Shown here in pieces: positions 50,724 to 63,499 of a stretch of 64,000 bases of DNA. The first letter of the stretch is position 1; each line of letters starts with the position of its first letter. The translations under genes were made by a program, and so were the position numbers. Origin of the DNA: Streptomyces sp. NBC_00341 (lineage in GTDB: Bacteria; Actinomycetota; Actinomycetes; Streptomycetales; Streptomycetaceae); contig NZ_CP108002.1 in assembly GCF_041435055.1 (NCBI RefSeq), forward strand, positions 1,054,001 through 1,118,000. The letters run 5' to 3'. Under the pieces are notes generated by a model that was given only the letters and a program-made list of their open reading frames with translations, made no database searches and was not told the DNA's origin.

Positions 50724-53700
50724 TTGGTCGCTCCCATCCGGCGCATCGGCCGAAGTCTGGGCCGCGCGGCCGAGGCGCCGTCGAGCTTCTCGACGAGCGT
50801 GGCCACGATCGGGTTCTCGAAGAGGGTCGCCACGGAGAGCTCGACCCCGAGTACGGTGCGGATCCGGCCGGCGAGCCGGGTGGCGAGGAGCGAGTGCCCG
50901 CCGAGGTGGAAGAAGTGGTCGTCGATGGTGACCGAGGTCAGTCCGAGGACTTCCGCGAAGAGGCCGCAGAGCACTTCTTCCTTGGCGGTACGCGGTGCGC
51001 GCCCGGTGGTGTCGTTGACGGTCTGCGGTACGGGCAGGGCGCGCCGGTCGACCTTGCCGTTGACGGTGAGCGGGATCTCGTCCAGGACCACGAAGGCCGA
51101 CGGGACCATGTAGTCGGGCAGCAGCCCCGAGACCTGCCGCTGTACGTCGCCGGGCTCTATGCGTGCGCCGTCCACGGCGGTGAGGTAGGCGACGAGGCGC
51201 TTGTCGCCGGGCCGGTCCTCCCGGACGACGACGGTGGCCTGGGCCACGCCCGGCCGGCCGACGAGTACGGTCTCGATCTCGCCCGGTTCGATGCGGAAGC
51301 CGCGCAGCTTGACCTGCTGGTCGGCGCGGCCGAGGTACTCCACCGAGCCCTCTGCGTTCCAGCGCACCAGGTCACCGGTCCGGTACATCCGCGTACCGGC
51401 GGGACCGTACGGATCGGCCACGAAACGGTCGGCGGTCAACGACGGCCGGTCCAGATACCCCTGCGCCAGACCGGCACCCGCGATATACAGCTCACCCGGA
51501 GTACCCGGCGCGACCAGCCGCAGCGCATCGTCCAGGACATACACCCGGTGGTTGTCCAGGGGCTCCCCGATCGGGATGGCTCCCGCGTAGTCCAGGGGGC
51601 GGTGAATACGGTGGGTCGTCGCGAACGTCGTCGTCTCCGTCGGACCGTAGCCGTTGACGACGGTGAGTTCCGGGCAGTGTTCCATCACGCGGCGCACGGC
51701 CTCCGGCGGGACCACATCACCACCGGCCCACACCTCACGCACCCCGGCGAACGCCTCCGGCACCTCCTCCGCCATCACCCGGAACAGACCCGCTGTCAGC
51801 CACAACGCGCTGATCCCGTGCTCCGAGATCAGCCCCTCGTACGCTGCCGCGTCGAGATGTCCTGCGGGGGCGACGACGAGGGTGCCGCCGTTCAGCCACG
51901 GCACCCACATCTCGTACGTGGACGCGTCGAACGCCATCGCCGAGTGGAACAGCACCCGACTGTGCGCACCGTTCGCGTACATGGTCTGCGCTGCCAGGTC
52001 CGCGACATTGCGATGCGTGACCGCGACACCCTTCGGCACCCCCGTCGAACCCGACGTGAACATCGCATACACCGGCTGATCCGCATGCACCACAACCATG
52101 GGATCGGAGGAATCCCCCTCCCCGTCCGACATCGGGCTCAGCACCCGCACCCCGGCCGGCACCACGAACACACCCGCGTCCCGGTCCGTCACCACATGCG
52201 ACACACCCGACTGCCCGACAATCAACTCAACGCGTTCAGACGGGTATCGGGTATCCAGCGGGACGTACACCGCACCCGCCTTCACCACTGCCAACGTCAT
52301 CACCACGGCACTCACCGAGCGCTCCAGGAACAACGCCACCCGACCACCGGGCCGCACCCCCTCACCGATCAACCGACGCGCCGCAACATTCGCCAGCCCA
52401 TCCAGCTCACGGTAGGAAAGCTCACGCCCCTCACCCACCACCGCCACCGCATCCGGCGTCCGCGCCACCTGCGCCGCGAACAACACCCCGAGCCCCGCCC
52501 CCGGAGAACCGGTCACCTCACCCGACCACTCCCCCAACAACACCTCACGCTCACCCGCGGACAACAACTCCAACTCACCCACCGGCACATCCGGAGCCGA
52601 CGCCGCACCCTCCAGCAACCGCACCAGACGCTCACCCGCCAACTCCACAGAGCGTGCGTCATACAGATCAGTCGCATACTCGATCGTGATGTCCAACCCA
52701 CCCGGCCGACCCTCACCCGTCCGGTGCTCCGCGAAGCCGAAGGTGAGGTCGAACTTGGCGATCTCCACCTTCGAGAACTCGTACTCCGCCTCCAGGCCTC
52801 GGAGTTCGGGGGCTTCCGCCGACATGTCACCGACGGTGAGCATGACCTGGAAGAGGGGGTGACGGGCGGTGGTGCGCTCGGGGTTGAGGGCTTCGACGAG
52901 CCGGTCGAACGGCAGGTCCTGGTGGCTCCACGCGGCGAGGTCGGTTTCCCGGACCCGGGTCAGCAGCTCCCGGAAACTCGGGTCACCGCTCGTATCGGTC
53001 CGCAGGACCAGGGTGTTCACGAAGAACCCGACGAGGTCGTCGAGGGCAGGGTCGGTGCGTCCCGCGACGGGTGAGCCGAGCGGGATGTCGTGCCCGGCGC
53101 CGGAACGCGACAGCAGGGTCGACACCGCCGCCTGCGCCACCATGAAGAGGGTGCTGCCGGTGTCCTGGGCCAGCGTGGTGAGCGCATCGTGCAGCCCGGC
53201 CGTGCAGTGCACGGTGTGGGTGGTGCCCCGGTTGGACGCGGTGGCCGGCCTGGGCCGGTCGGACGGAAGAGTGGCCTCCTCCGGCAGTTCCGCCAACACG
53301 GTCCGCCAGTAGTCGAGTTGACGTTCCTCGTCGCTGCCCAGGAGTCGTTGCTGCCAGAGCGAGTAGTCGGCGTACTGGACGGGGAGCGGCTCCCACGCGG
53401 GGGCGATGCCCTCGGTGCGGGCCTCGTAGGCGGTGGCCAGGTCGCGGAAGAGCGGGCCGTTGGACCAGCCGTCGGAGGCGATGTGGTGGATGACCACCAG
53501 CAGGATGTGCTCCTGCTCGCCCAGCGAGACCAGGTGCGAGCGGATCGGCGGCTGGACGGCCAGATCGAAGGTGGCCGCCGAGAGGCCGGCCAGCCGTGCG
53601 GTGAGCTCCTCCTCAGTGGTGTTGATCAGGGGCAGCTCCATGTCGGCCGGGGGCAGTACGTGCTGGTGCGGGGTGCCCTCGTGGGTGGGGAAGACGGTGC

Positions 53701-56700
53701 GCAGGCCTTCGTGGCGCGTGGTGAGGTCGGTGAGGGCCAGCTGGAGCGAGCGGTGGTCGAGGGGGCCCTTGAGGCGCAGGGCGAGGGGGATGTTGTAGGT
53801 GGCGGACGGGCCTTCCATCTGGTCGAGGAACCACAGCCGCTGCTGGGCGGAGGAGAGCGGTACGCGCTCCGGCCGCTCCTCGGGCATCAGGGCCGGCCGG
53901 GGCAGTTCGCCGCTGCTCTCGGTGACGCACTCCGAGAGGGCGAGCACGGTCGGGTTGCGGAACAGGTCCTTCACGCCGAGCTGGACGCCGAATGCCCGCC
54001 GGATGCGGCTGATCAGCCGGGTGCCGAGCACCGAGTGGCCGCCCCGGTGGAAGAAGTGGTCGTCGATGGTGACCGACGGCAGTCCGAGAACGGCCGCGAA
54101 GAGACCGCAGAGCACTTCTTCCTGCGGTGTGCGCGGCGCCCGCCCGTTTGCCGCGTGGGCGACCTGGGGCGCTGGCAGGGCGCGCCGGTCGACCTTCCCG
54201 TTGGTCGTGAGCGGAATCTCGTCGAGGACCACGAAGGCGGCCGGGACCATGTATTCGGGCAGGGCGGCCGTGACGTGTGCCCGTAGCTCTGCCACGTCGA
54301 TGCGGGCGCCTTCGGTGGCGACGAGATAGGCGGCGAGGCGTTTGTCACCGGGCCGGTCCTCCCTCACGACGACGGTCGCCTGGCCCACACTCGCGTGCGC
54401 GGTCAACGCCGTCTCGATCTCGCCCAGTTCGATGCGGAAGCCGCGCAGCTTGACCTGCTGGTCGGCACGGCCGAGGTATTCGAGCGAACCACCGGCGTTC
54501 CAGCGCACCAGGTCGCCCGTCCGGTACATCCGCGTACCGGGCTCGCCGAACGGGTCGGCGACGAAGCGCTCCGCCGTCATGCCCGGCCGGCCGAGGTAGC
54601 CACGGGCGAGACCGGCGCCGGCGATGTACAGCTCGCCGGGGGTGCCCGGGGGTACGAGCCCCAGTGCCTCGTCCACCACGTACGCCCGGTGGTTGTCCAG
54701 GGGCTCCCCGATCGGAATGGCTCCCGCGTAGTCCAGGGGGCGGTGGATGCGGTGGGTGGTGGCGAAGGTGGTGGTCTCCGTCGGGCCGTAACCGTTGACG
54801 ACCGTCACCTCCGGGCAGCGGTCCATGACCCGGCGCACCGCCTCCGGCGGCACCACATCACCACCGGCCCACACCTCACGCACCCCGGCGAACGCCTCCG
54901 GCACCTCCTCCGCCATCACCCGGAACAGCCCGGCCGTCAGCCACAGCGAGGTGATCCCGCGCTCGGTCAGCAGTCCGCCCAGGGTCCCGGGGTCGAGGTA
55001 GCCGGGGGGTGCCACGACGACCGCGCCGCCGTTCAGCCACGGGACCCAGATCTCGTGTGTCGAGGCGTCGAAGGTGTGCGGCGAGTGGAAGAGCACCCGG
55101 GTGTGGCCGCCGTTGGCGTACATGGTCTGCGCGGCCAGGTCCGCGACGTTGCGGTGGGTGACCGCGACGCCCTTCGGCACCCCCGTCGAACCGGATGTGA
55201 ACATCACGTACAGCCACTGGTCGGGGTGGGCGGGCGGGGCCGGCGGCGTCGACGGAAGGTGGCCGAAGCCGGAGGTCCCGTCGAGCACGACGGTCTCCGC
55301 GGTGGTCAGGGCCACCACCGGGTGCTCAGCCAGCACCTTGTCCGTGAGCAGGACGGGCGCACCCGTCTCCGCGAGGATCCGCAGCAGGCGGCTGTCGGGG
55401 TCCGCGGTGTTGAGCGGGGCGTAGACGCCGCCGGCCTTGACCACCGCGAGGAGCCCGGTGAGCAGGTCCGCCGACCGCTCCATCAGGACGGCGACGACGC
55501 TCTCCGGCCGGACGCCGAGGCCCACGAGGTGGCGGGCGAGGCGGTTGGCGTCCGCGTCCAGCTCCGCGTAGGTCAGCTCCCGGTCACCGTCGACCACGGC
55601 GATCGCGTCCGGGGTGCGGGCGGTCTGCGCGGCGAACAGCTCCGCGAGCCCGGCTTCGGGGGAGGCGGTGATCGCGCCGTTCCACCCCTCCAGCAGCTGG
55701 TGCCGCTCGTCCGGACCGATGAAGTCGAGTTCACGGACCGGGACTTCGGGACGCTCGACGGCGTCTCCCAGCAGCCGGACCAGTCGGTCGGTGACGGCCT
55801 CGACGGTGCCGGCGTCGTACAGGTCGGTGGCGTACTCGACCCTGATGTCCATCCCGTCCGGGCTGCCGTCCGCCGTGCGGTGCTCGTGGAAGGAGAAGGT
55901 CAGGTCGAACTTGGAGATGTCCAGCGAGGTGAAGCCCGACTCGGCCGAGACGCCCGGCAGTTCGACCGTCGGGGTGACGGCCTCCTGAAGGGTCAGGACC
56001 ACCTGGAAGAGCGGGTGGCGGGCGGTGGAGCGCTCGGGGTTGAGGGCCTCCACCAGCCGGTCGAACGGCAGGTCCTGGTGGGCCCAGGCCGCCAGGTCGG
56101 CGTCCCGCACCCGGGTCAGCAGTTCACGGAAACCGGGGTCGCCCGTGAGATCCGTACGCAGGACCAGGGTGTTGACGAAGAAGCCGACCAGATCGTCGAG
56201 GGACTGCTCGGAGCGGCCGGCGATCGGGGCGCCGATCGGGATGTCCTCCCCGGCGCCGGAGCGGGACAGCGCGGTCGCGACAGCGGCCTGGGCCACCATG
56301 AACAGCGTGCTGCCGGTCTCCCGGGCCAGCCGGGTCAGCGCGTCGTGCAACGCCGCCGGAACGTGAACGCTGTGGGTGGTGCCCCGGTAGGTGGCCACCG
56401 CCGGGCGGGGGCGGTCGGCCGGCAGCGTGGCCTCGTCGGGCAGCCCGTCCAGGGTCTCGCGCCAGAACTCCGCCTGCCGCTCCCCGTCCGCCGCGAGGAG
56501 TTCCCGCTGCCAGAGGGTGTAGTCGGCGTACTGGACCGGCAGCGGCTCCCAGTCGGGGGCGGCGCCCCGGGTGCGTGCCGTGTAGGCGGCCGTGAGGTCC
56601 CGCAGCAGCGGGGTGGTCGACCAGCCGTCGGAAGCGATGTGGTGCATGACCACCAGCAGGACGTGCTCCTCGTGCCCGAGCGTGAACAGGACGGCCCGGA

Positions 56701-59700
56701 AGGGAAGTTCGGATTCGAGAGCGAAGCTACGGGCGGCGTGATCGCTGAGTTCCGCCTCCAGCGTCTCCTCGGTCACCGCGACGACGGGCAGTGCCACCTC
56801 GACCTCGGCCGCCGGGAGCTGCCACTGGTAGGCGGCGTCGTCCGCCATGCCGAAGAGGGTGCGCAGCGACTCGTGCCTGACCACGAGGTCGGTGAGCGAG
56901 AGCTGAAGGGCCTGCGTGTCGAGTGCGCCCCTGAGGCGCAGCGACAGCGGAATATTGTACGTCGCGGACGGGCCCTCCAGGTGGTGCAGGAACCACAGGC
57001 GCTGCTGAGCAGAGGAGAGCGGTACCCGCTCGGGCCTCACGGCCTGCCGCAGGGCGGGGCGCTGGACGGCCTGCGGCTCGCCGCCCGCTTCGACGTACTC
57101 GGCCAGAGCGGCCACCGTCGGGCCCTGGAAGAGGTCCCTGACGGTGATCTGGACGCCGAAGGTCTGCCGGATACGGCTGATGAGACGGGTGGCGAGGAGT
57201 GAGTGCCCGCCGAGGTGGAAGAAGTGGTCGTCGATGGTGACCGAGGTCAGTCCGAGGACCTCCGCGAAGAGGCCGCAGAGCACTTCCTCGCCCGGTCCGC
57301 GGGGCGCGCGCCCGGTGGTGTCGTTGACGGTCTGCGGTGCGGGCAGGGCGCGCCGGTCGACCTTGCCGTTGACGGTGAGCGGGATCTCGTCCAGGACCAC
57401 GAAGGCCGACGGGACCATGTACTCCGGGAGGAGGCCGGCGAGCGCGCGGCGCACGGCCTCTGTGTCGATCCGTGCGGCGCCGGCGGCGACGAGATAGGCG
57501 ACCAGGCGCTTGTCGCCCGGCCGGTCCTCCCGGACGACGACGGCCGCCTGGCCCACGCCCTCCTGGACGCTCAACGCCGTCTCGATCTCACCCGGTTCGA
57601 TGCGGAAGCCGCGGAGCTTGACCTGCTGGTCGGCGCGGCCGAGGTACTCCACCGAGCCCTCTGCGTTCCAGCGCACCAGGTCACCGGTCCGGTACATCCG
57701 CGTACCGGCGGGACCGTACGGATCGGCCACGAACCGGTCGGCGGTCAACGACGGCCGGTCCAGATACCCCTGCGCCAGACCGGCACCCGCGATATACAGC
57801 TCACCAGGGGTACCCGGCGCGACCAGCCGCAGCGCATCGTCCAGGACGTAGAGCCGGTGGTTGTCCAGGGGCTCCCCGATGGGGATGGCTCCCGCGTAGT
57901 CCAGGGGGCGGTGAATACGGTGGGTCGTCGCGAACGTCGTCGTCTCCGTCGGACCGTAGCCGTTGACGACGGTGAGTTCCGGGCAGTGTTCCATCACGCG
58001 GCGCACGGCCTCCGGCGGGACCACATCACCACCGGCCCACACCTCACGCACCCCGGCGAACGCCTCCGGCACCTCCTCCGCCATCACCCGGAACAGACCC
58101 GCTGTCAGCCACAACGCGCTGATCCCGTGCTCCGAGATCAGCCCCTCGTACGCTGCCGCGTCGAGATGTCCTGCGGGGGCGACGACGAGGGTGCCGCCGT
58201 TCAGCCACGGCACCCACATCTCGTACGTGGACGCGTCGAACGCCATCGCCGAGTGGAACAGCACCCGACTGTGCGCACCGTTCGCGTACATGGTCTGCGC
58301 TGCCAGGTCCGCGACATTGCGATGCGTGACCGCGACACCCTTCGGCACCCCCGTCGAACCCGACGTGAACATCGCATACACCGGCTGATCCGCATGCACC
58401 ACAACCATGGGATCGGAGGAATCCCCCTCGCCATCCGACATCGGGCTCAGCACCCGCACCCCCGCCGGCACCGCCAACACACCCGCGTCCCGGTCCGTCA
58501 CCACATGCGACACACCCGACTGCCCGACAATCAACTCCACCCGCTCGGCCGGGTATCGGGTATCCAGCGGGACGTACACCGCACCCGCCTTCACCACTGC
58601 CAACGTCATCACCACGGCACTCACCGAGCGCTCCAGGAACAACGCCACCCGACCACCGGGCCGCACCCCCTCACCGATCAACCGACGCGCCGCAACATTC
58701 GCCAGCCCATCCAGCTCACGGTAGGAAAGCTCACGCCCCTCACCCACCACCGCCACCGCATCCGGCGTCCGCGCCACCTGCGCCGCGAACAACACCCCGA
58801 GCCCCGCCCCCGGAGAACCGGTCACCTCACCCGACCACTCCCCCAACAACACCTCACGCTCACCCGCGGACAACAACTCCAACTCACCCACCGGCACATC
58901 CGGAGCCGACGCCGCACCCTCCAGCAACCGCACCAGACGCTCACCCGCCAACTCCACAGAGCGTGCGTCATACAGATCAGTCGCATACTCGATCGTGATG
59001 TCCAACCCTCCCGGCCGACCCTCACCCGTCCGGTGCTCCGCGAACGAGAACATCAGGTCGAACTTGGCGAACCGCAGCCAGGTGAATTCCGACTCGGTGT
59101 CCAGGTCTGCGGCGACGAGTGTCGGGGTGGCCGCGTCCGTGAGCGTCAGCATTACCTGGAACAGCGGGTGCCGGGCGGCGGAACGGTCCGGGTTGAGGGC
59201 CTCCACCAGCCGGTCGAACGGCAGGTCCTGGTTGGCCCAGGCGGCGAGGTCGGTCTCCCGGACCCGGGTCAGCAGCTCCCGGAAACTCGGGTCACCGCTG
59301 GTATCGGTCCGCAGGACCAGGGTGTTCACGAAGAACCCGACGAGATCGTCGAGGGCCTGGTCCGTGCGGCCGGCGATCGGTGAGCCGAGCGGGATGTCGT
59401 GCCCGGCGCCGGAACGCGACAGCAGGGTCGACACCGCCGCCTGCGCCACCATGAACACCGAGGCGCCAGATTCGCTCGCCAGCTCCGCGAGCGTGGTGTG
59501 CACGGCCTCGGAGCAGTGCACGGTGTGTGTGGCACCCCGGTAGGAGGCGACGGCCGGCCGCTGCCGGACGGCGGGCAGGCTGACCTCCTCCGGAAGGTCG
59601 GCCAAAGCCTGCTTCCAGTGGTCGAGTTGGCGGGCCGAGACGCTGTCCGCGTCCGCCGGGTCACCGAGGACACCTCGGTGCCAGAGGGCGTAGTCCGCGT

Positions 59701-62077
59701 ACTGGGCGGGCAGCGGGTCCCAGGCCGGGCGCTCGCCGCGGGAGCGGGTCGCGTACGCGGTGCTCAGGTCGCGCATGAGCGGCTGGTAGGACCAGCCGTC
59801 GGAGACGATGTGGTGCATGACCACCAGGAGTACGTACTCCTGCGTGCCGAGGCTGAACAGGCGTGCCCGGAAAGGCAGATGGCCCGCCAGGTCGAAGACG
59901 CGCTCCGACTCGGCGGTGAGCAGCGCGGCGACGGTCTCCTCGGTGGCGGTGGTGAGCGGCAGCTCGACGCGGACGCTGTCGGCGGGCAGGATCCGCTGGT
60001 AGGTCCGGCCCTCGGCCTGGCCGAAGACGGTACGCAGGCTCTCGTGCCGTCCCGCGACATCGGTGAACGCGGCTTCCAGGGCGGTTACGTCGAGTTCGCC
60101 ACGCACCCGTACGGCGAGCGGGATGTTGTACGTGGCCGACGGGCCCTCCAACTGGTCGAGGAACCAGAGCCGCTGCTGGGCCGCCGAGAGCGGCAGCGGC
60201 TCGGGCCGCGCCTGCTCCGTCAGGGCCGGGCGGGCGGGCTCGCCGCCGCCGGTCGCGACGTACTCGGCGAGCAGCGCCACGGTCGGGTACTCGAAGAACT
60301 GCCGCAGCGTCAGCTCGATGTCGAGGACGCCGCGCACCCGGCTCACCAGCCGGGTGGCGAGCAGTGAGTGACCGCCGGCGGCGAAGAAGTCGTCGTCGAC
60401 GCCGATCGACGGGAGGCCGAGGGAGTGGGCGAACAGCCCGCAGAGGACCTCCTCGACGGGGTTGCGGGCGGCCCGGCCGTTGCTTGCCGCGTTCGCTCGG
60501 GGGGCGGGCAGTGCGCGCCGGTCCAGCTTGCCGTTCGGGGTCAGCGGCAGGGCTCCCAGCGGCACGACGGCCGAGGGGACCATGTACTCGACGAGCTGTT
60601 CGCCCACGTGGCGCAGCAGTTCGGCGCCGTCCAGGACCCCGGCTTCCGCCGGTACGGCGTAGGCCACCAGGCGTTTGTCGCCGGGCCGGTCCTCGCGGAC
60701 GATGACCGCGGCCTGGGCGACGGAGGGGTGGCGCACGAGCACGGTCTCGATCTCGCCGAGTTCGATGCGGTTGCCGCGGAGTTTGACCTGCTGGTCCGCG
60801 CGGCCCAGGAAGACGATCTCGCCGTGCTCGTTCCAGGCGGCCAGGTCGCCGGTGCGGTACATGCGGCTGCCGGCGGGTCCGTAGGGGTCGGCGGTGAACC
60901 GTTCTGCGGTCATGGCCGGGAGCCGGCCATAGCCCTGGGCGAGGTGCGGTCCGGCGACGTAGAGTTCCCCGGTTTCGCCGGGGGCGGTGTGGCGCAGTCC
61001 GGCGTCCAGGACGTACATGGCGGTGTTGGCCATCGGAATGCCGAGGTGCAGCCGGTCGAGAGTGCGGGTCTCGGGGGTGAAGGCCTGGTAGCTGCAGAAG
61101 ACCGTGGCCTCTGTGGGGCCGTAGACGTGGACGAACGTGGTGTCCGGGCAGTGGTCGAGGGCGCGTTGGAGGGCAACCCCGGACAGGACGTCGCCGCCGG
61201 TCCAGATCTCGCGCAGCTTCTTGAGGGCGTCGATCGCCTCGCCGGCCATGGCGTCGAAGAGGGCGGTCGTGAAGTAGGCGGCGGTCACGTCGTGGCGGGC
61301 GATGGCCTCGGCGAGTTCACCGATGTCGATCTTCGGGGCGGACAGGACGACGGCCAGTCCGCCGCGGAGCAGCGGGACCCAGAGCTCGTAGGTGGAGGAG
61401 TCGAAGGGCAGCGGCGAGTAGGCGAGGACGCGCTCGTGGGCCTGGGCGCCGAAGCCGGGGTCCAGGGCCAGTTCGACGACGTTGCGGTGGGTGTTGACGA
61501 CGCCCTTGGGGGTCCCGCTGGAGCCGGAGGTGAACATGATGTACAGCGGCTGGTCGGGGTGGACCGTGACGTCGGGCGGTGTGGGCGCGGTGCCGGCCGT
61601 GGCGCTCCGGTCGTCGAGCCGCAGGGTGGACAGGCCGTCGGCGAAGTCCGTCTCCCCGGCGGCGCGGTCGGTCACCAGGAGGGTGGCGCCGGTGTTTCCG
61701 AGGATCCAGCTGAGCCGCTCGGCGGGCTGGCGGGGGTCGAGGGGGACGTACACGCAGCCGCTCTTGAGCACGGCGAGGACCGTGATGACGTAGGCGAAGG
61801 AGCGGTCGAAGAGGAGGGCGACGGCGTCGCCGGGCCGCAGGCCGTCGGTGACGAGCCGGTGCGCGAGTGCGTTGGCCGCGCCGTCCAGCTCCCGGTAGGT
61901 GAGACCGCGGTCCTCGTGGACGAGAGCGACGGCCTCCGGAGTACGGGCGGCCTGCGCGGCGAAGAGCGTGTGCAGCGCACCCTCGGGAAGGTCCTCCGCC
62001 GTGTTGTTGTACGTGGCGACGTGCGCGGGGACGCCGACGCCGAGGGAGAGGACTGGGTCTGCTTGCGGCTGGGACAT
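50720..62077 (-). CDS. Four-module NRPS, loading and modules 2-4
   Basis: A 3785-residue protein, order A-T-(C-A-T)x3. A1 covers about 20-520, with T1 near 569. C2 starts near 625 with HHIVSDG near 756. A2 starts near 1096, with T2 near 1621. C3 starts near 1690, A3 near 2146, T3 near 2679. C4 starts near 2742, A4 near 3202, T4 near 3724. It starts with an A domain, so it loads the first residue. Pocket readings: A1 DSYYWGVVF (no match I know), A2 and A4 DAYWWGGTF (valine-type), A3 DAHWWGGTF (valine-like with histidine). No epimerisation or methylation domain is seen, nor an MbtH gene nearby. AAGGTG precedes the ATG at 62077. Confidence 0.93.
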   Translation of the reverse strand: MSQPQADPVLSLGVGVPAHVATYNNTAEDLPEGALHTLFAAQAARTPEAVALVHEDRGLTYRELDGAANALAHRLVTDGLRPGDAVALLFDRSFAYVITVLAVLKSGCVYVPLDPRQPAERLSWILGNTGATLLVTDRAAGETDFADGLSTLRLDDRSATAGTAPTPPDVTVHPDQPLYIMFTSGSSGTPKGVVNTHRNVVELALDPGFGAQAHERVLAYSPLPFDSSTYELWVPLLRGGLAVVLSAPKIDIGELAEAIARHDVTAAYFTTALFDAMAGEAIDALKKLREIWTGGDVLSGVALQRALDHCPDTTFVHVYGPTEATVFCSYQAFTPETRTLDRLHLGIPMANTAMYVLDAGLRHTAPGETGELYVAGPHLAQGYGRLPAMTAERFTADPYGPAGSRMYRTGDLAAWNEHGEIVFLGRADQQVKLRGNRIELGEIETVLVRHPSVAQAAVIVREDRPGDKRLVAYAVPAEAGVLDGAELLRHVGEQLVEYMVPSAVVPLGALPLTPNGKLDRRALPAPRANAASNGRAARNPVEEVLCGLFAHSLGLPSIGVDDDFFAAGGHSLLATRLVSRVRGVLDIELTLRQFFEYPTVALLAEYVATGGGEPARPALTEQARPEPLPLSAAQQRLWFLDQLEGPSATYNIPLAVRVRGELDVTALEAAFTDVAGRHESLRTVFGQAEGRTYQRILPADSVRVELPLTTATEETVAALLTAESERVFDLAGHLPFRARLFSLGTQEYVLLVVMHHIVSDGWSYQPLMRDLSTAYATRSRGERPAWDPLPAQYADYALWHRGVLGDPADADSVSARQLDHWKQALADLPEEVSLPAVRQRPAVASYRGATHTVHCSEAVHTTLAELASESGASVFMVAQAAVSTLLSRSGAGHDIPLGSPIAGRTDQALDDLVGFFVNTLVLRTDTSGDPSFRELLTRVRETDLAAWANQDLPFDRLVEALNPDRSAARHPLFQVMLTLTDAATPTLVAADLDTESEFTWLRFAKFDLMFSFAEHRTGEGRPGGLDITIEYATDLYDARSVELAGERLVRLLEGAASAPDVPVGELELLSAGEREVLLGEWSGEVTGSPGAGLGVLFAAQVARTPDAVAVVGEGRELSYRELDGLANVAARRLIGEGVRPGGRVALFLERSVSAVVMTLAVVKAGAVYVPLDTRYPAERVELIVGQSGVSHVVTDRDAGVLAVPAGVRVLSPMSDGEGDSSDPMVVVHADQPVYAMFTSGSTGVPKGVAVTHRNVADLAAQTMYANGAHSRVLFHSAMAFDASTYEMWVPWLNGGTLVVAPAGHLDAAAYEGLISEHGISALWLTAGLFRVMAEEVPEAFAGVREVWAGGDVVPPEAVRRVMEHCPELTVVNGYGPTETTTFATTHRIHRPLDYAGAIPIGEPLDNHRLYVLDDALRLVAPGTPGELYIAGAGLAQGYLDRPSLTADRFVADPYGPAGTRMYRTGDLVRWNAEGSVEYLGRADQQVKLRGFRIEPGEIETALSVQEGVGQAAVVVREDRPGDKRLVAYLVAAGAARIDTEAVRRALAGLLPEYMVPSAFVVLDEIPLTVNGKVDRRALPAPQTVNDTTGRAPRGPGEEVLCGLFAEVLGLTSVTIDDHFFHLGGHSLLATRLISRIRQTFGVQITVRDLFQGPTVAALAEYVEAGGEPQAVQRPALRQAVRPERVPLSSAQQRLWFLHHLEGPSATYNIPLSLRLRGALDTQALQLSLTDLVVRHESLRTLFGMADDAAYQWQLPAAEVEVALPVVAVTEETLEAELSDHAARSFALESELPFRAVLFTLGHEEHVLLVVMHHIASDGWSTTPLLRDLTAAYTARTRGAAPDWEPLPVQYADYTLWQRELLAADGERQAEFWRETLDGLPDEATLPADRPRPAVATYRGTTHSVHVPAALHDALTRLARETGSTLFMVAQAAVATALSRSGAGEDIPIGAPIAGRSEQSLDDLVGFFVNTLVLRTDLTGDPGFRELLTRVRDADLAAWAHQDLPFDRLVEALNPERSTARHPLFQVVLTLQEAVTPTVELPGVSAESGFTSLDISKFDLTFSFHEHRTADGSPDGMDIRVEYATDLYDAGTVEAVTDRLVRLLGDAVERPEVPVRELDFIGPDERHQLLEGWNGAITASPEAGLAELFAAQTARTPDAIAVVDGDRELTYAELDADANRLARHLVGLGVRPESVVAVLMERSADLLTGLLAVVKAGGVYAPLNTADPDSRLLRILAETGAPVLLTDKVLAEHPVVALTTAETVVLDGTSGFGHLPSTPPAPPAHPDQWLYVMFTSGSTGVPKGVAVTHRNVADLAAQTMYANGGHTRVLFHSPHTFDASTHEIWVPWLNGGAVVVAPPGYLDPGTLGGLLTERGITSLWLTAGLFRVMAEEVPEAFAGVREVWAGGDVVPPEAVRRVMDRCPEVTVVNGYGPTETTTFATTHRIHRPLDYAGAIPIGEPLDNHRAYVVDEALGLVPPGTPGELYIAGAGLARGYLGRPGMTAERFVADPFGEPGTRMYRTGDLVRWNAGGSLEYLGRADQQVKLRGFRIELGEIETALTAHASVGQATVVVREDRPGDKRLAAYLVATEGARIDVAELRAHVTAALPEYMVPAAFVVLDEIPLTTNGKVDRRALPAPQVAHAANGRAPRTPQEEVLCGLFAAVLGLPSVTIDDHFFHRGGHSVLGTRLISRIRRAFGVQLGVKDLFRNPTVLALSECVTESSGELPRPALMPEERPERVPLSSAQQRLWFLDQMEGPSATYNIPLALRLKGPLDHRSLQLALTDLTTRHEGLRTVFPTHEGTPHQHVLPPADMELPLINTTEEELTARLAGLSAATFDLAVQPPIRSHLVSLGEQEHILLVVIHHIASDGWSNGPLFRDLATAYEARTEGIAPAWEPLPVQYADYSLWQQRLLGSDEERQLDYWRTVLAELPEEATLPSDRPRPATASNRGTTHTVHCTAGLHDALTTLAQDTGSTLFMVAQAAVSTLLSRSGAGHDIPLGSPVAGRTDPALDDLVGFFVNTLVLRTDTSGDPSFRELLTRVRETDLAAWSHQDLPFDRLVEALNPERTTARHPLFQVMLTVGDMSAEAPELRGLEAEYEFSKVEIAKFDLTFGFAEHRTGEGRPGGLDITIEYATDLYDARSVELAGERLVRLLEGAASAPDVPVGELELLSAGEREVLLGEWSGEVTGSPGAGLGVLFAAQVARTPDAVAVVGEGRELSYRELDGLANVAARRLIGEGVRPGGRVALFLERSVSAVVMTLAVVKAGAVYVPLDTRYPSERVELIVGQSGVSHVVTDRDAGVFVVPAGVRVLSPMSDGEGDSSDPMVVVHADQPVYAMFTSGSTGVPKGVAVTHRNVADLAAQTMYANGAHSRVLFHSAMAFDASTYEMWVPWLNGGTLVVAPAGHLDAAAYEGLISEHGISALWLTAGLFRVMAEEVPEAFAGVREVWAGGDVVPPEAVRRVMEHCPELTVVNGYGPTETTTFATTHRIHRPLDYAGAIPIGEPLDNHRVYVLDDALRLVAPGTPGELYIAGAGLAQGYLDRPSLTADRFVADPYGPAGTRMYRTGDLVRWNAEGSVEYLGRADQQVKLRGFRIEPGEIETVLVGRPGVAQATVVVREDRPGDKRLVAYLTAVDGARIEPGDVQRQVSGLLPDYMVPSAFVVLDEIPLTVNGKVDRRALPVPQTVNDTTGRAPRTAKEEVLCGLFAEVLGLTSVTIDDHFFHLGGHSLLATRLAGRIRTVLGVELSVATLFENPIVATLVEKLDGASAARPRLRPMRRMGATK
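51271..52735. repeat. Near-identical A-domain block, module 4 copy
   Basis: This 1465-bp block matches 57580-59044 at a constant offset of 6309 bp, with perhaps 20-30 differences by eye. Long stretches, for example 51654-52079, give an identical protein. It spans from the end of C4 through the linker and nearly the whole A4 domain, including all substrate-pocket residues. Both edges fall off sharply. Confidence 0.88.
57580..59044. repeat. Near-identical A-domain block, module 2 copy
   Basis: Partner of 51271-52735, in direct orientation. The part 58400-59044 (and 52090-52735) uses GTG, TTG, GGT and GGG codons heavily on the coding strand, unlike the surrounding NRPS sequence, which prefers C-ending codons. 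This suggests the block came in from a different synthetase before being copied. Confidence 0.85.
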
Positions 62078-62236
62078 CTCGACACCTTCTTGGTAGCTCG
62101 GATCTCGTGGTCTCGCGGCGTGCCGGGAGACCGACGGAGCCACGGTGGATGACGTGCGGATTGGTGCGAAGTCGTGCGGCGGGGCCGGGGGGCGGCCGGT
62201 ACGGGACGCCGCCGCCCTTGTCGGCGGGGCGGGGAG

Positions 62237-63499
62237 TCAGCCGGTGCGGGATGCCGCCGCGTCTGCGGGGAGCAGGATGTCGTCCGCTTCCAGTGCGTTC
62301 GCGTGGTACTTGCCGACGGAGCTGATCAGCAGCCGGAGCTCAAGTGCGATGCTCTCGGCCAGCCGGACCAGTCCGGCGTCGGCGTCCTCGTCCACGGCGA
62401 GGAGCGCGGCCCGGCCGAGGCCGACGGCGCGGGCGCCCAGCGCCAGGGCCTTGGCGGCTCTGCCGCCTTCCCAGATCCGCCCGCTGGCGAGCAGGCAGTG
62501 CTCGGTGGGGCCGATGCGGGTGAGGCACTCGCCCAGCGGGAGCCCCACCTGACCGAGGAAGCCGGTCGGCGCCCAGGCGGTGCCGCCCTCCGCCCCGTCC
62601 ACCGTGACGGAGTCGGCTCCGGCCGCCCAGGCGGTGGCTGCCGCGAGGGCGATGTCGCGCCCGGGGTGCAGTTTCACCCACACCTTCACGCGGGGGAAGT
62701 TGTTGCGCATCAGCCGGATCTGCTGGCGCAGGATCTCCTCGGTGAAGGTGCCGGGGCTGCTGATCCGCAGCACGGAGTCGCTGTCCGGGCCGAACACCGC
62801 GTCCATGGCGTACTGTTCCGCGACCCTGCCACCGGCCTCGCGGCCCAGGACGGTGAGTCCGCCGAGTCCCGGCTTCGCACCCTGGCCGACCTTCAGTTCG
62901 AAGGCGAGCCGGCCGGTGGCGAGCAGCGGTTCGGAGACCGGGTCGCTGTAGACGAGGTTCCACACCTCGGCGTCCGCGTCCTCCGTGGACTGCTGGACCA
63001 CCACTCCGCCGTGCTCGTCGTCGGCGGCGGCGGTGTAGGCGGCGATCCGGCCGAGGAGCGGGGAGGACCCGGAGTCGGAGGCGGCGCGGTAGCCGTTGAC
63101 CGGCACCACGTTCTCCCCGATGACCATCGGGATGCCGAGCTGTCCGGCCTGTCGTCCGGCGGCCTCGCCCAGATCGTGGCTGGCGACCCGGGTCGAGCCG
63201 AACGCGGAGACGTACAGCGGCAACCGGGAGGTGAACCCGCCTACGGAGGTGGTGAGTTCGACATCGGTGTAGAGCGGTTCACGGGCCAGCTCTATGAGCT
63301 TCTTCAGCCGCTCCGGCATGAACACCGGGGGGACGATCCTGGCCCGCTCCAGCAGGTCCTGCGGGTCGTGGCCGGCCGGGATCGCGCCCAGCAGGCTGCT
63401 GCCGTAGGACTCCAGGGCGGGGAAGGCCGCCGCCGCTCCGGCCCTGGCCCGGTGCCGCACCTGTTCCTCGGGGAACCCTTCGGCGCTCAGTACGCTCAT
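62237..63499 (-). CDS. FMN-dependent enzyme of the glutamate-synthase (GltB) type
   Basis: A 420-residue TIM-barrel flavoprotein. The central part (LKVGQGAKPGLGG, then VWVKLHPG, AGADSVTVDGAEGGT and GLPLGECL) matches the FMN domain of glutamate synthase and the related type-2 isopentenyl isomerase fold. It lacks the amidotransferase half and the long iron-sulfur region of full glutamate synthase. It is coupled to the upstream synthetase-like gene by ATGA and lies 159 bp before the NRPS. A role in tailoring or making an amino-acid building block is inferred; the reaction is unknown. Confidence 0.65.
   Translation of the reverse strand: MSVLSAEGFPEEQVRHRARAGAAAAFPALESYGSSLLGAIPAGHDPQDLLERARIVPPVFMPERLKKLIELAREPLYTDVELTTSVGGFTSRLPLYVSAFGSTRVASHDLGEAAGRQAGQLGIPMVIGENVVPVNGYRAASDSGSSPLLGRIAAYTAAADDEHGGVVVQQSTEDADAEVWNLVYSDPVSEPLLATGRLAFELKVGQGAKPGLGGLTVLGREAGGRVAEQYAMDAVFGPDSDSVLRISSPGTFTEEILRQQIRLMRNNFPRVKVWVKLHPGRDIALAAATAWAAGADSVTVDGAEGGTAWAPTGFLGQVGLPLGECLTRIGPTEHCLLASGRIWEGGRAAKALALGARAVGLGRAALLAVDEDADAGLVRLAESIALELRLLISSVGKYHANALEADDILLPADAAASRTG

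Noticed and set aside
50894..59383. Two plus-strand frames of equal length (50894-53074 and 57203-59383) opposite modules 4 and 2
   Set aside because: Their likeness only mirrors the duplicated A-domain block on the minus strand; no protein family is visible in them.
62237..63499. Type 2 isopentenyl diphosphate isomerase
   Set aside because: The fold is shared, but the central motifs read closer to the glutamate-synthase FMN domain and there is no isoprenoid gene nearby.
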